From: Desulfosporosinus sp. OT
Lineage (GTDB): Bacteria > Bacillota > Desulfitobacteriia > Desulfitobacteriales > Desulfitobacteriaceae
Assembly (NCBI RefSeq): GCF_000224515.1
Contig: NZ_AGAF01000229.1
Span: 1-64,000 of the forward strand
Direction: 5' to 3'
DNA length: 64,000 bases
Both the position numbers and the translations under genes were made by a program. Under the pieces are notes generated by a model, which saw nothing but the letters and a program-made list of their open reading frames with translations, searched no databases and was not told where the DNA came from. Positions 34,800 through 43,001 of the stretch are shown here, in pieces. Each line of letters starts with the position of its first letter. Within the stretch, counting starts at the first letter, position 1.

Positions 34800-34935
34800 G
34801 TTATTCGCTCCTTATATCAGAAGTCAGAGTTCAGAGGCCAGAGGCCAGACTCGACGTTCGAAGTCCGAAATAGAAGGCTCTCGAAGTGTAGCCGACAACC
34901 AACATCGAACAACGAACCTCGAATATCGAACCTCG
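34800..34935. repeat. Short-motif intergenic repeats
   Basis: The gap between binding protein and ATPase is filled by near-repeats: AGAAGTCAGAGTTCAGAGG and GGCCAGAGGCCAG, then TCGAACA/TCGAACC/TCGAATATCGAACC units. The GTCAGA units recur at 20188-20215. No coding frame is convincing. Confidence 0.65.
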
Positions 34936-34936
34936 A

Positions 34937-35929
34937 TTAGGGTAGGAGACTGGGATCTACTAAATCTTGATAGCTATAAGCTTGTGGAATGAGCTTTTTA
35001 TCGAGCATCCACTTCATAATACTATTGATTTCTTCCTCAGTTGGAAGTTGGAGCTTTGAGAAAGTCGGCGTTTGATAGCTTTCCTTTAGCTCAGTAGGAA
35101 CTTGAGCTTTTTCCAAAAAAAGACTGCGGTATTGATCGGGATTTTTACTTAATGCTTGTCCCGCAGAGCCATAAACTCGTACTGTAGCTTTAATTCCCTC
35201 TAGGTTTTCTTGAATACTTTGAGTTCGGAATAAGAAAACGGTCTGAGAAATATTCCGATACGTATCATCAATAATCAGATGTGCCCCCTTGGCTTCAGCT
35301 AGAGATGCTAAAGGATCTGGAAGACAAGCGGTATTAATCTGATCCGATAGCAACATATCTAAGCGCACCGGCATTTTAGGAATTGACATCTTCTTTACAT
35401 CGTTTAACACAACTCCTTTATCCAGGAGCATTTGATCACTGACATAATCGATAATCGAGTTCTGCGATATCCCTAGGGTCGCCCCTTTTAAACCAGCCAG
35501 ATCTTTAATACTCGACTTAGGAGAGGACAAAATTGCAAAACGCCCTTCTTTAGGAGTTGCTCCAAGGCCTATTGAAGCAATCTTCACATCGGTACCAATT
35601 TTCTTTAACAATGCCACGGCTACCATATCCGCTACTTCTCCATCAATTTGCCCTGCTTGCAATGCAGTGTCCCGTTCGATGGCGCTAGCAAAGCTAACTA
35701 ATTCGACAGTAACTCCTTCTTTCGCAAAGAGTCCGTCTTTTTCGGCAACATAGAACGGTAAATTATCTTCAATTGGCAATACCCCAATTTTAACCGTTTT
35801 CCCTGCGCTCTTCACAGGTTGGTTATTAGCTGGGGCCTTACTTACCGCGCAACCGGAAACAACCATCGCTAGAATAAGAACAACACAAATAATCCCCAAA
35901 ACACTAAATTCGAAACTTTGTTTCCTCAT
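34937..35929 (-). CDS. ABC transporter substrate-binding lipoprotein (NMT1/ThiY/SsuA-like)
   Basis: The 330-residue protein has a lipoprotein signal (AMVVSGC, C27) and the periplasmic-binding fold of the NMT1/SsuA group: VKIGVLPIEDNLPFYVAEKD, LKGATLGISQNSIIDYV, LPDPLASLAEAKGAHLI. Members bind sulfonates, nitrate or pyrimidine precursors. First gene of an operon with ATPase, permease, FAD subunit and the sigma-54 activator. No thiamine riboswitch or sigma-54 promoter was found upstream. Confidence 0.9.
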   Translation of the reverse strand: MRKQSFEFSVLGIICVVLILAMVVSGCAVSKAPANNQPVKSAGKTVKIGVLPIEDNLPFYVAEKDGLFAKEGVTVELVSFASAIERDTALQAGQIDGEVADMVAVALLKKIGTDVKIASIGLGATPKEGRFAILSSPKSSIKDLAGLKGATLGISQNSIIDYVSDQMLLDKGVVLNDVKKMSIPKMPVRLDMLLSDQINTACLPDPLASLAEAKGAHLIIDDTYRNISQTVFLFRTQSIQENLEGIKATVRVYGSAGQALSKNPDQYRSLFLEKAQVPTELKESYQTPTFSKLQLPTEEEINSIMKWMLDKKLIPQAYSYQDLVDPSLLP

Positions 35930-36608
35930 TTATTCTCGACACTCCTTCTCTTTTTTCTTTCTTCTAAGCATAATTATTAGTTTCGACAGAGAGTTAGTTA
36001 TTCCTTTTTGCATTCGTTGTTGTATCCAAAATGAATACCTTATCCCTTGTGGATAAACTCTCTCGGAGTCTTTCGGTACTTCTGCTGCTTGGAATGGCCT
36101 ACATAATAATGTTAAGCAACCAAATAACAGATCACATTATCACGCAACATGCCTTTGGGTACAGATTGGTGGTCATGCCTTTTATTGATGCTACTTACGT
36201 TTCCTCGTCTTATCTCATCCCTTTGTAGCCGGCTTTCCCGTCCTCTGAGTACAATGAGTTAATCTAGATCTACATTCTACCGTTCTGGTCAGGATTTCCC
36301 ATTCTCATAGAGAATAACAGTTAAAGAACCTCCAATATGAGGTGTAGCAAGAGGATAAAGCAAATTTCAAAGAGGAGCTGCTGAATCATATCTCGCCACT
36401 TGGATGGGAACATATTAACTTCTTAGGCGAATACAAGTTTGATTCAAGGCAAACGACAACACTAAAAATTTACGGCCACTTAAATATAGTAACGAGGATG
36501 TCAATTAGAATCTTATTGAAATATCGAAACCTGTTATCCTTTAGAGTAGGGAAAACTGGCTCAAAAATGGTATAATTAGATAAAGTATCAAAAGAACGGA
36601 AGTTATAT
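35930..36608. other. Divergent intergenic region
   Basis: About 680 bases with no supported gene. A TATAAT at 36571-36576 may be the -10 of the sigma-factor gene, but no good -35 precedes it. A short hydrophobic plus-strand frame at 36031-36228 lacks a ribosome-binding site and is not called. Confidence 0.5.
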
Positions 36609-37163
36609 ATGCTCATTACTTTTACTGAAGATAATGAAAAACGTAATAAGCTTGAATCCTTATATAATGAATATGCTTTATACATCTATAGGGTAGCATA
36701 TCAGATTCTAAAGGATAAATATCTTGCCCAGGATGCGGTTCATGAGGCTTTTATCAGTATTTTAAAAAATGTTGATAAAATTATAGAAATCAACTGTAAC
36801 AAAACGAAAGCTTTTATTATTATTATTATTAGGAACATTTCTATCAATCTTTATAATCAGAGAAAGAAACAATCCAGCCTTTCCTTCGAAGAACTAGAAG
36901 GCGAATTAGCTGAATCCGTGCCAAATGTTGAGGAAACCGTGATTAGTAATGAGGCTTTTTCCAGAGTGACAGATAAAATCAAGAAATTACACCCCTTATA
37001 TGCCGATATTCTTTCATTAAAATATTATTTTTACTATAAAGATGAAGAAATATCCAAGATGTTAAATATTACACCGGAAAATACTAGAATACGGCTCCAC
37101 CGGGCAAGGAAATATTTGCTGGAATCATTATCTCAGGATCAGGAGGCAACCAATCATGATTGA
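36609..37163 (+). CDS. Sigma-70 family factor, ECF-like
   Basis: The 184-residue protein has a sigma region 2 (LYNEYALYIYRVAYQIL, then AQDAVHEAFISILKN) and region 4 (LHPLYADILSLKYYFYYKDE, then EISKMLNITPENTRIRLHRA), with no other domains, as in extracytoplasmic-function sigma factors. It overlaps the next gene, a membrane protein with a cytoplasmic N-terminus, by eight bases, the usual sigma/anti-sigma pairing. The neighbouring genes for small secreted proteins may be its targets; this is inference. Confidence 0.9.
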   Translation: MLITFTEDNEKRNKLESLYNEYALYIYRVAYQILKDKYLAQDAVHEAFISILKNVDKIIEINCNKTKAFIIIIIRNISINLYNQRKKQSSLSFEELEGELAESVPNVEETVISNEAFSRVTDKIKKLHPLYADILSLKYYFYYKDEEISKMLNITPENTRIRLHRARKYLLESLSQDQEATNHD

Positions 37164-37920
37164 ACATGAAATTGCAAAAATAAAAGCTCAAGAAAAAATG
37201 ATGGAAGCACTCTTTGAATACGCTGCAGTCTGTCATGTTGAAAATATAATACTAGAAAATCCTTGTGAAGCTGACTCAGATCCCGAAATCTCCCTCACGC
37301 AAGAGTTTGACCACAAAATGAAGAAGCTAATTGCTAGCTATAATAGAAAGTATTTAATTAAGAGCTTAAGACAAAAGACATTTATGTTCTTGCCAAAAGT
37401 AGTAGTCTTTATGCTGATCGTTCTCGGCAGTCTTACCATAATTGTAGCCAGTGTTCATGCGTTAAGAGCTAAAGCCCTCAATCTATTTCTAGATATCCAA
37501 GAAAAGTATACAGATATCCAGATGAAAGAGATTAATCCTAACCAAACAGAACAAAAGCGGCAAATAACACCTACTCAAAAGGAAATTCCTTCGAACTGGA
37601 ATGGTTATGTTCCAGAATATGTACCAAAGGGATTTATAGTTGTTAAAACGGAAGAGAATGTTGTGTCTATGAGTATTCATTATGCTGATGATAAAGGGAG
37701 AACCATACGGTTCAATCAGTATCTAAATTGTGATACTGACCTGAGAATAGATACGGAAAATGCTACTTTACAACATATTTTCATACACAATAGCCAAGCT
37801 CTCATTTTTGAAAAAAATGGTAGAGTAGGTGTTGTTTGGGAAGATCAATCTCTTTTCTATATTGTAGGTCAGGCAGAACAATCAGAAATCATAAAAATGG
37901 CTAAAAGTCTAAATAAATAA
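37156..37920 (+). CDS. Probable membrane anti-sigma factor with DUF4367-like domain
   Basis: The 254-residue protein has a cytoplasmic N-terminal part of about 80 residues, one membrane span (FLPKVVVFMLIVLGSLTIIV, about 77-96), and an extracellular C-terminal part with YVPEYVPKGFIVVKTEENV, IRFNQYLN and a closing GVVWEDQSLFYIVGQAEQS segment, which recalls DUF4367 domains of Firmicute anti-sigma proteins. It overlaps the sigma gene, supporting co-translation and a regulatory pair. The family call is from recall. Confidence 0.75.
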   Translation: MIEHEIAKIKAQEKMMEALFEYAAVCHVENIILENPCEADSDPEISLTQEFDHKMKKLIASYNRKYLIKSLRQKTFMFLPKVVVFMLIVLGSLTIIVASVHALRAKALNLFLDIQEKYTDIQMKEINPNQTEQKRQITPTQKEIPSNWNGYVPEYVPKGFIVVKTEENVVSMSIHYADDKGRTIRFNQYLNCDTDLRIDTENATLQHIFIHNSQALIFEKNGRVGVVWEDQSLFYIVGQAEQSEIIKMAKSLNK

Positions 37921-38002
37921 AATTATTTTTCAAAAAGTGTAACAAAAAGCCTCTCCCATTTGTTTATCCTTATGAAGGAGAAAATGAGGGGAGGTGAATT
38001 TT

Positions 38003-38425
38003 ATGCAAAAAAGAGTAGTAGTACTTATTCTGTCACTTTTGATTCTTTGTATGGTTCCTATGCAGGTGCTTGCCTCAGAACAAACCACTAATTCTATTGT
38101 AAGTCCCATGTGGGTAAACATTATAGATTATCAAAATACATTTAGTATTTCTTCTAGTGGAGCAGCAACCGTAAACACAACGCTTAATGCTGAAACTAAC
38201 ATAAATAAAGTAGTACTTACTGCAAGTATCCAACAATACAATAATGGAAATTGGACAACGATCAAAAGCTGGGCAAGCACTTCTTACAGTAACAGCGGAT
38301 CACTTTATCAAACTAGGTATTTAATAAGCGGTTATTACTACCGTATGGTATCCAATGGATCAGTTTATCAAGATGAGTTACTTGTAGAAAATACTTCGTA
38401 TACAAGTTCAAGTCGTTGGTATTAG
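38003..38425 (+). CDS. Small secreted protein, 140 aa
   Basis: A Sec signal peptide (about 1-25, ending QVLASE) precedes a serine/threonine/asparagine-rich beta-type domain (TFSISSSGAATVNTTLNAE, IQQYNNGNWTTIKSWAST, YYYRMVSNGSVYQ). It recalls small secreted Clostridial proteins of the DUF6147 kind, but I am not certain. The ATG at 38003 is eight bases after GGGGAGG; the GTG at 37994 lies inside that site and is rejected. It follows the sigma/anti-sigma pair. Confidence 0.75.
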   Translation: MQKRVVVLILSLLILCMVPMQVLASEQTTNSIVSPMWVNIIDYQNTFSISSSGAATVNTTLNAETNINKVVLTASIQQYNNGNWTTIKSWASTSYSNSGSLYQTRYLISGYYYRMVSNGSVYQDELLVENTSYTSSSRWY

Positions 38426-38886
38426 GAAATTCCACGTTTCCCTTAAATGGAAAAACCTAATCATTTTTTATATGACATTAACATCAAAGCTTGATTTAAG
38501 TGAAAAAACCTCTATGCTAGGCGAAGAAAGATCCAACAGAAAAACATCAAAATAGCGACTTTGAAATGAATTTTAAGTAATGTATCCCGGGCCCTATTGT
38601 CGAGACATATTCTTCAAATTTAAGTAATGCATTTCTATGAGGGCTGTGCTTAGATGATAAATTCATTTTAAGCAAGCCCCTTTACTTCATCGTAGCATCC
38701 GCCGTCACCCATATTTAACCTTAATTCACATATCCGATCTTGCTCTGAGGTCCTGAAACTTTTGGAACTTTACCCCCTAAAGAGTGGTGAGGTCTAAAGT
38801 TATAGTGCTTTATCATGTAATTATTTGCTCATCGAGAGTCCAAGGTGCATTAGATGATGAAACAACGAAAGGAATGACGCTTAAAA
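38426..38886. other. Gap holding an IS remnant
   Basis: 460 bases with no intact gene; apart from the transposase tail at 38721-38850 nothing is recognisable. Confidence 0.5.
38721..38850 (-). pseudogene. C-terminal remnant of an rve-type transposase
   Basis: The minus strand encodes MIKHYNFRPHHSLGGKVPK and a short tail ending at 38721, the familiar C-terminus (YN..RPH.SLGG.TP) of integrase-core transposases of the IS3/IS481 kind. Just upstream the frame breaks (WTLDEQI is in another frame). No other part of the element was found. Confidence 0.7.
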
Positions 38887-39366
38887 ATGTCTAAAAAAAT
38901 ACTATTTATTGCTTTAGCTTTTGTAATAATTATTGGAGGTGTATTCGCTCTTTCTAACCAAGTAATTATATCAAATAATATTACAGCTAGAAATTTTCTA
39001 AATGAGGTTAAGAAAGGAGACTTTGGCAACGCATTTAATTATGTTGAATATTACGATGTAGGTGATGATGTTTCACCTCAAACATCTTATGAAAAAGCGA
39101 AAGACATCTGGACTTCGAGAATGATAAAGTTGAAACAAGAAGGTATATATTTGACTAACTATAAAGATTTAACAGGTTATATGGACGATGGTTATCCAAA
39201 AGGGGAAGTAACCTTATTGTTATCTAATAATGGTGAAATAGAAGAACAAAAATGTTCAATCCATTTTAGCAAACTATCAAAAAAATGGAAAATTGAAGAT
39301 CTATATTTTTATAATTCAAATCATATTTTTGAAAGGATGATCAGTGGAGATGTTAAAGTTAAGTGA
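38887..39366 (+). CDS. Membrane-anchored or secreted hypothetical protein, 159 aa
   Basis: The N-terminus (ILFIALAFVIIIGGVFAL) is a signal peptide or membrane anchor. The rest is a soluble domain (ARNFLNEVKKGDFGNAFNYV ... KWKIEDLYFYNSN) whose pattern of helices then strands recalls NTF2/DUF4878-like lumenal domains; this is only an impression. The preceding bases read AACGAAAGGA. It overlaps the following small HTH gene by 23 bases. Confidence 0.65.
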   Translation: MSKKILFIALAFVIIIGGVFALSNQVIISNNITARNFLNEVKKGDFGNAFNYVEYYDVGDDVSPQTSYEKAKDIWTSRMIKLKQEGIYLTNYKDLTGYMDDGYPKGEVTLLLSNNGEIEEQKCSIHFSKLSKKWKIEDLYFYNSNHIFERMISGDVKVK

Positions 39367-39544
39367 TCAAGAAATTACCATTATTAAATACCTATGTAAT
39401 GGTTTAACAGCAAAGCAAATTGCATCAAAAATGTATTTAAGCATCCATTGTGTCCATTATCATAAAAAACAAATATTTATAAAATTGGATGCGAAGTCAT
39501 CTGCTGAAGTAGTATCAATTGCTAAATCAAAAAGCATTATCTAA
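39344..39544 (+). CDS. Stand-alone LuxR/GerE-type helix-turn-helix protein
   Basis: The 66-residue product is just a LuxR-type DNA-binding domain: LSDQEITIIKYLCNGLTAKQ, IASKMYLSIHCVHYHKKQIF, then KLDAKSSAEVVSIAKS. There is no receiver or ligand domain. GTG at 39344 lies seven bases after an AAAGG core within the end of the preceding gene, so the pair is probably co-translated. It resembles GerE, a sporulation regulator of similar length, but may be unrelated in role. Confidence 0.75.
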   Translation: MEMLKLSDQEITIIKYLCNGLTAKQIASKMYLSIHCVHYHKKQIFIKLDAKSSAEVVSIAKSKSII

Positions 39545-39783
39545 TGAAAAAAATTACTAGTGGCTGTTACAAAAAAACAAGAACAAGCAAAAACAAACTA
39601 AGCTAGCGAACAAACGTGCCTCTCGTTCTTAGATTTTCACTCCTTGCTAAGGCTCCCGAAAAGACTTCCAGTCATGAAAAAGATACGTTGCGAAAAAGCG
39701 CTCTAAAAAAGGGCATAGCACTCCTATTGGTTCCATTTGGGGCAGGATGCCAAGATTCCTTATTGCTTTTGATATTTCAACAC

Positions 39784-40264
39784 CTAAGCCGTTCGAAGAA
39801 GTGTATTTTTTCGGTCGTAAATGGCTTGCTCTGACAGTCGTTGTAACTCTTGATTCCGTCCTTTGGGAACAAAGTATTTCTGGGCGTGGCGGATCATACC
39901 AGAATTAAACGGCTTAAATCAACGAGTCGAAGGTAGGTCTCAACCCGTTTCTGCCCGCGTATCGGTAACTTCTTATGGTGAAAAACGCGATCAAGTAGGT
40001 TAGCTTCTAAGGCAAAGTTTAGTTCGACTTGTTTCCTGGATTCTCGCCGACTCATAACAAGGTCGGCGGCACAACCCCGAGTTTGATATAAAGTTCCTTC
40101 TGCTTTTCGAGTATACCCACACGTAGTTTATGACCAGGATTTCTGAAGCATTCAATCACATCGAGTTTGCCCAGCATCTGCTGCATTGTATAGGCTTTAT
40201 ACAACCCTTGTTCCTGCATCTTTTTATTAATATATGAAATGAATATCAGAGCCACAAATTCCAC
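39784..40264 (-). mobile_element. Decayed transposase remnants (IS1634-like)
   Basis: The minus strand from 40264 to 40052 encodes 70 residues (FVALIFISYINKKMQEQGLY ... DVIECFRNPGHKLRVG) that match the C-terminus of IS1634-type transposases. Two further short coding-like frames follow with ATGA overlaps, 39894-40055 (SRRESRKQVELNFALEANLL) and 39784-39897 (IRHAQKYFVPKGRNQELQ); I do not recognise them, and they may be pieces of a second element. No terminal repeats were identified. Confidence 0.6.
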
Positions 40265-40399
40265 GAATAGCTTGCCTGTTTATACAAAGTTTGTGGGAAA
40301 AAATATAAATAATAACAAAAACTACTAATTGTAGTAGTTACAAATTGAATTGAAAGATATAGACTAAATTCAAGTTCAAAATTGAGAGGAGTTACTACT

Positions 40400-40987
40400 A
40401 TGAAAAAGAAAAAATTGTTACCTTTATGTCTTGGTACTCTTATGTTTTTAGCCGCTTTTCAATCAACGGCATTCGCTGCAACTCAGTATGATAGGGCTTA
40501 TTCTTCCTGGACTTCAGAGAATGCATCCTATGGGCCTGATGATGGTAATTATGAAGTCACGTCTTGGGATGATAACAGATGCAAAACTACTACAAATGTA
40601 ATATATGACTCAACAGACATTACTTCAATAAGGAGTTATTACAATAATGATGATTGTTATCCTGGTCTGGATATCACAGATGTTAACAATAACTTTAATT
40701 CGACAGTAATTTCCTCAAACATACCAGATCCTCATTTTGATTGGGATAATGACTTTCCATGGACAAATGGTGACGAAGAAGCAGAAGTTACATGTGAATC
40801 GCCTCTCAGTCTTTCTTCTGGTACACAATATTATTTTTATTCATGGTTTGAAGAAGAATATAGCTCTGGTACCGCTACTTTCCAACTGAATACTTCTCAG
40901 AGCTACTGGGACAGCTACAACGATGAATATCAAACAACGGCGTATAGCCAGCTAGGAGCTGGAGAACTCACAGTAGATTTGCCTTAA
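40400..40987 (+). CDS. Secreted acidic protein, 195 aa
   Basis: A clear signal peptide (LLPLCLGTLMFLAAFQSTAF, cleavage after AFA) precedes a tyrosine-, aspartate- and asparagine-rich domain with two cysteines (in DDNRCKTT and DDCYPG) and another in VTCESP. I recognise no family. The ATG at 40400 follows GAGAGGAG; an in-frame TTG upstream is rejected. It is followed 54 bases later by another exported-protein gene on the same strand, likely one operon. Confidence 0.75.
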   Translation: MKKKKLLPLCLGTLMFLAAFQSTAFAATQYDRAYSSWTSENASYGPDDGNYEVTSWDDNRCKTTTNVIYDSTDITSIRSYYNNDDCYPGLDITDVNNNFNSTVISSNIPDPHFDWDNDFPWTNGDEEAEVTCESPLSLSSGTQYYFYSWFEEEYSSGTATFQLNTSQSYWDSYNDEYQTTAYSQLGAGELTVDLP

Positions 40988-41040
40988 ATCATTTGATTTT
41001 ATTATTTCAAATATACATTAAAATTGGAGGGAAACAAAAC

Positions 41041-41742
41041 ATGTATAAAAAAGTTATTGCAATAATTAGCAGCTCCGTTGTAGCATGTTCATTACTAGTA
41101 ATGCCTATGGTTTTTGATACCAAAGCAGTATCGGCAAAAGAAGTCGGAAACGTAAAGTTCAAATTAAGCGAACAAGTAAAGTATGGAATAGTAAAAGCTA
41201 AGAATTTTGAAAATGGCTCTAAAATATCTGTACTTCATAAATTTGAAAATAAAGCTGAAGTAATTGATTTTGTAGCTTTAGCCAACGACAAGTTAAATAT
41301 GCTATCAAGCGAAAAGAACTTTGATCAGTCTTTCTTTGCTACAACTACACTGGAAAAAGCCTTAACATTAAAAGAATTTGAGAATTTTGTCCTTAAATAT
41401 GACTTGGATATATACGATTATAAAATAAGATTTGTAGAAAACAATGGAACTCGCGCAACGATTAGTGCTAAGCCTACTAATAATTCATTGATTGATCAAG
41501 CGATAATTATTGATGCTGTCGGTGAAAATACTTTGGTTGGGGTTATAGCCTTTACATCGAATGTAAATAAGGATAATTTAGTTAATCTAATCAATATGAA
41601 AAATGATAACAGCGTTTACTTAGTCGATGTTGATAGCTATTTCATCGGTCAAAGTATAAAAGAGCAGAATGACAAGGATATTGTAAAAGTTAAGGCAAAT
41701 GATATATATTGGTATTTAGAAGATTATAAATTAATTAAATAA
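41041..41742 (+). CDS. Exported hypothetical protein, 233 aa
   Basis: A signal peptide (VIAIISSSVVACSLLVMPMV, ending AVSA) precedes about 200 lysine-rich residues with alternating charged and hydrophobic positions (LEKALTLKEFENFVLKYDLD, TRATISAKPTNN). No family recognised. The ATG at 41041 follows TTGGAGGG; the in-frame start at 40993 is rejected. It is probably co-transcribed with the preceding secreted-protein gene and ends before a large hairpin. Confidence 0.75.
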   Translation: MYKKVIAIISSSVVACSLLVMPMVFDTKAVSAKEVGNVKFKLSEQVKYGIVKAKNFENGSKISVLHKFENKAEVIDFVALANDKLNMLSSEKNFDQSFFATTTLEKALTLKEFENFVLKYDLDIYDYKIRFVENNGTRATISAKPTNNSLIDQAIIIDAVGENTLVGVIAFTSNVNKDNLVNLINMKNDNSVYLVDVDSYFIGQSIKEQNDKDIVKVKANDIYWYLEDYKLIK

Positions 41743-41771
41743 CAGTTAGCAAGGGCCTAACAATATTAAAA

Positions 41772-41835
41772 CCAAACACATAATTAGAGATACCGCCATG
41801 AATATAAATGGCGGTATCTCTAATTATGTGTTTGG
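41772..41835 (+). terminator. Perfect 28-bp hairpin
   Basis: A 28-base arm beginning CCAAACACATAATTAG is repeated as an exact inverted copy after an 8-base loop. It lies 30 bases beyond the stop of the exported-protein gene. There is no U-tract, so it may be an RNA 3' stabiliser or a palindromic repeat element, not a classical terminator. Confidence 0.6.
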
Positions 41836-41874
41836 AATTGTTTATATAATTTTGCGAGTTCTGCTAGGTACAAA

Positions 41875-41913
41875 GTAAACGGTAAATAATGTAACTCATT
41901 ATTTACCGTTTAC
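41875..41913. repeat. Perfect 17-bp inverted repeat
   Basis: GTAAACGGTAAATAATG and its exact complement surround a 5-base loop, 40 bases after the 28-bp hairpin. Role unknown. Confidence 0.6.
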
Positions 41914-42067
41914 GGTACAAATATGTAGGGTGTTTCAAATTGTTTCTGGTAAACCTTTTCAGTATAGCTTCCGTCTCGGCGATTCATGGAAAAGTCGGCT
42001 TATAGTTACCATATATTGTCTTAGCGTTGGTTTTACGTCATTTGGTTGGCCTACACCAAAATGAAGA

Positions 42068-42125
42068 CCAAAAAAGGGGCTGTCTCAAATAGAAATGTAA
42101 TTTCTATTTTTAAAGATAGCCCCTA
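42068..42125 (-). terminator. Intrinsic terminator of the exporter/methyltransferase genes
   Basis: On the minus strand AGGGGCTATCT, an AAATAGAAAT stem and AGACAGCCCCT form a long hairpin followed by TTTTTT. It lies 60 bases beyond the stop of the permease gene at 42187. The GGGGCTGTCTCAAA end also resembles some IS termini, so origin from an IS end is possible. Confidence 0.75.
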
Positions 42126-42186
42126 AATTTCCAGAAAATACATAGCTTATTTTCATTCTCGATTGTGATAAAACACTACACTTGAA

Positions 42187-42996
42187 TCAAATCGCCAAAT
42201 CCTTCCGAGAAAACAATATTCCTGCTAGAAACAAGTTCAAACCCGTTATTGCGCCTAAAGCTAAAATTTCCTTTGTTGGCAGAACCTTCTCTTGGAGGAC
42301 CTGCTGAGGCCGAAACATCCCAAACGGAGTGAGGTATCTCAATCCAGAAAAACGATCACTTAGGCTTGAAACCACATCCAACCCATAAAATGCAAAAGTT
42401 AAGGCACTCGCCCAGCGCTCCGACTCTTCTTTGGTATCGAAGAGCACTGCCAATAACAGGCTGCAAGCACTAATTGTTGAACCTAAACTGAAGGCTAGGA
42501 TTCCCAGTCGGAAGTATTGCCACCTTGCAATCGGTATATCAAAATGCCTTGTTGCTGTATATATCCCGCTTAGCGTGGAGCCGGTTACCAAGGCTAACTC
42601 CGTCAAAAGTACTCCTATTTGGGTATTTAGAATCTCGGAACGCGAAACTGGTGAAGATAAGGGATAAGCCATGAAGCCCTGTTCGACTGGTTGGGCCACT
42701 AAGGCATTTGCTGAGTTTATTCCATAAAAGGAAATAATCAGCGACCATATCCGACCAAACAGTTGCGCCGAAATATAAGCCTCATAGGACAGGTCAACTT
42801 CTTCCCCCGTTGAGACGCCAAACGCTCGTTTAACTCCGGAGGGAAAACTTTTCGGGATTTCCTCAATAGCCGGTGACTGGATAATAATGGGATAAATCCA
42901 AGTAACTATCCATTCGTAGAGAGCCAATCCCAACGAGTAACCGATAACTTTTTTACCCTCTTGTCTGAGCATTACCCAATACAATGTGTCATTCAT
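42187..42996 (-). CDS. ABC-2-type permease subunit, paralogue A
   Basis: A 269-residue membrane protein with about six spans, similar along its length to the protein at 44619-45428 (both have TLYW/TLFY-MLRQ-GKK at the start and FGRIWSLIISFYGINSANAL / FGRVWLLVMGIYSISTADAL). It is likely a membrane part of an ABC exporter. The ATG at 42996 follows GAGG; the in-frame start at 43023 overlaps the methyltransferase and is rejected. It lies five bases after the SAM methyltransferase gene. Confidence 0.8.
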   Translation of the reverse strand: MNDTLYWVMLRQEGKKVIGYSLGLALYEWIVTWIYPIIIQSPAIEEIPKSFPSGVKRAFGVSTGEEVDLSYEAYISAQLFGRIWSLIISFYGINSANALVAQPVEQGFMAYPLSSPVSRSEILNTQIGVLLTELALVTGSTLSGIYTATRHFDIPIARWQYFRLGILAFSLGSTISACSLLLAVLFDTKEESERWASALTFAFYGLDVVSSLSDRFSGLRYLTPFGMFRPQQVLQEKVLPTKEILALGAITGLNLFLAGILFSRKDLAI

Positions 42997-43001
42997 CGAA
43001 G

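Noticed and set aside
36031..36228. 65-codon hydrophobic plus-strand frame
   Set aside because: No ribosome-binding site and no recognisable family.
35930..36240. Sigma-54 promoter or thiamine riboswitch before the ThiY-like operon
   Set aside because: No GG-N10-GC element of the right type and no THI-box blocks were found.
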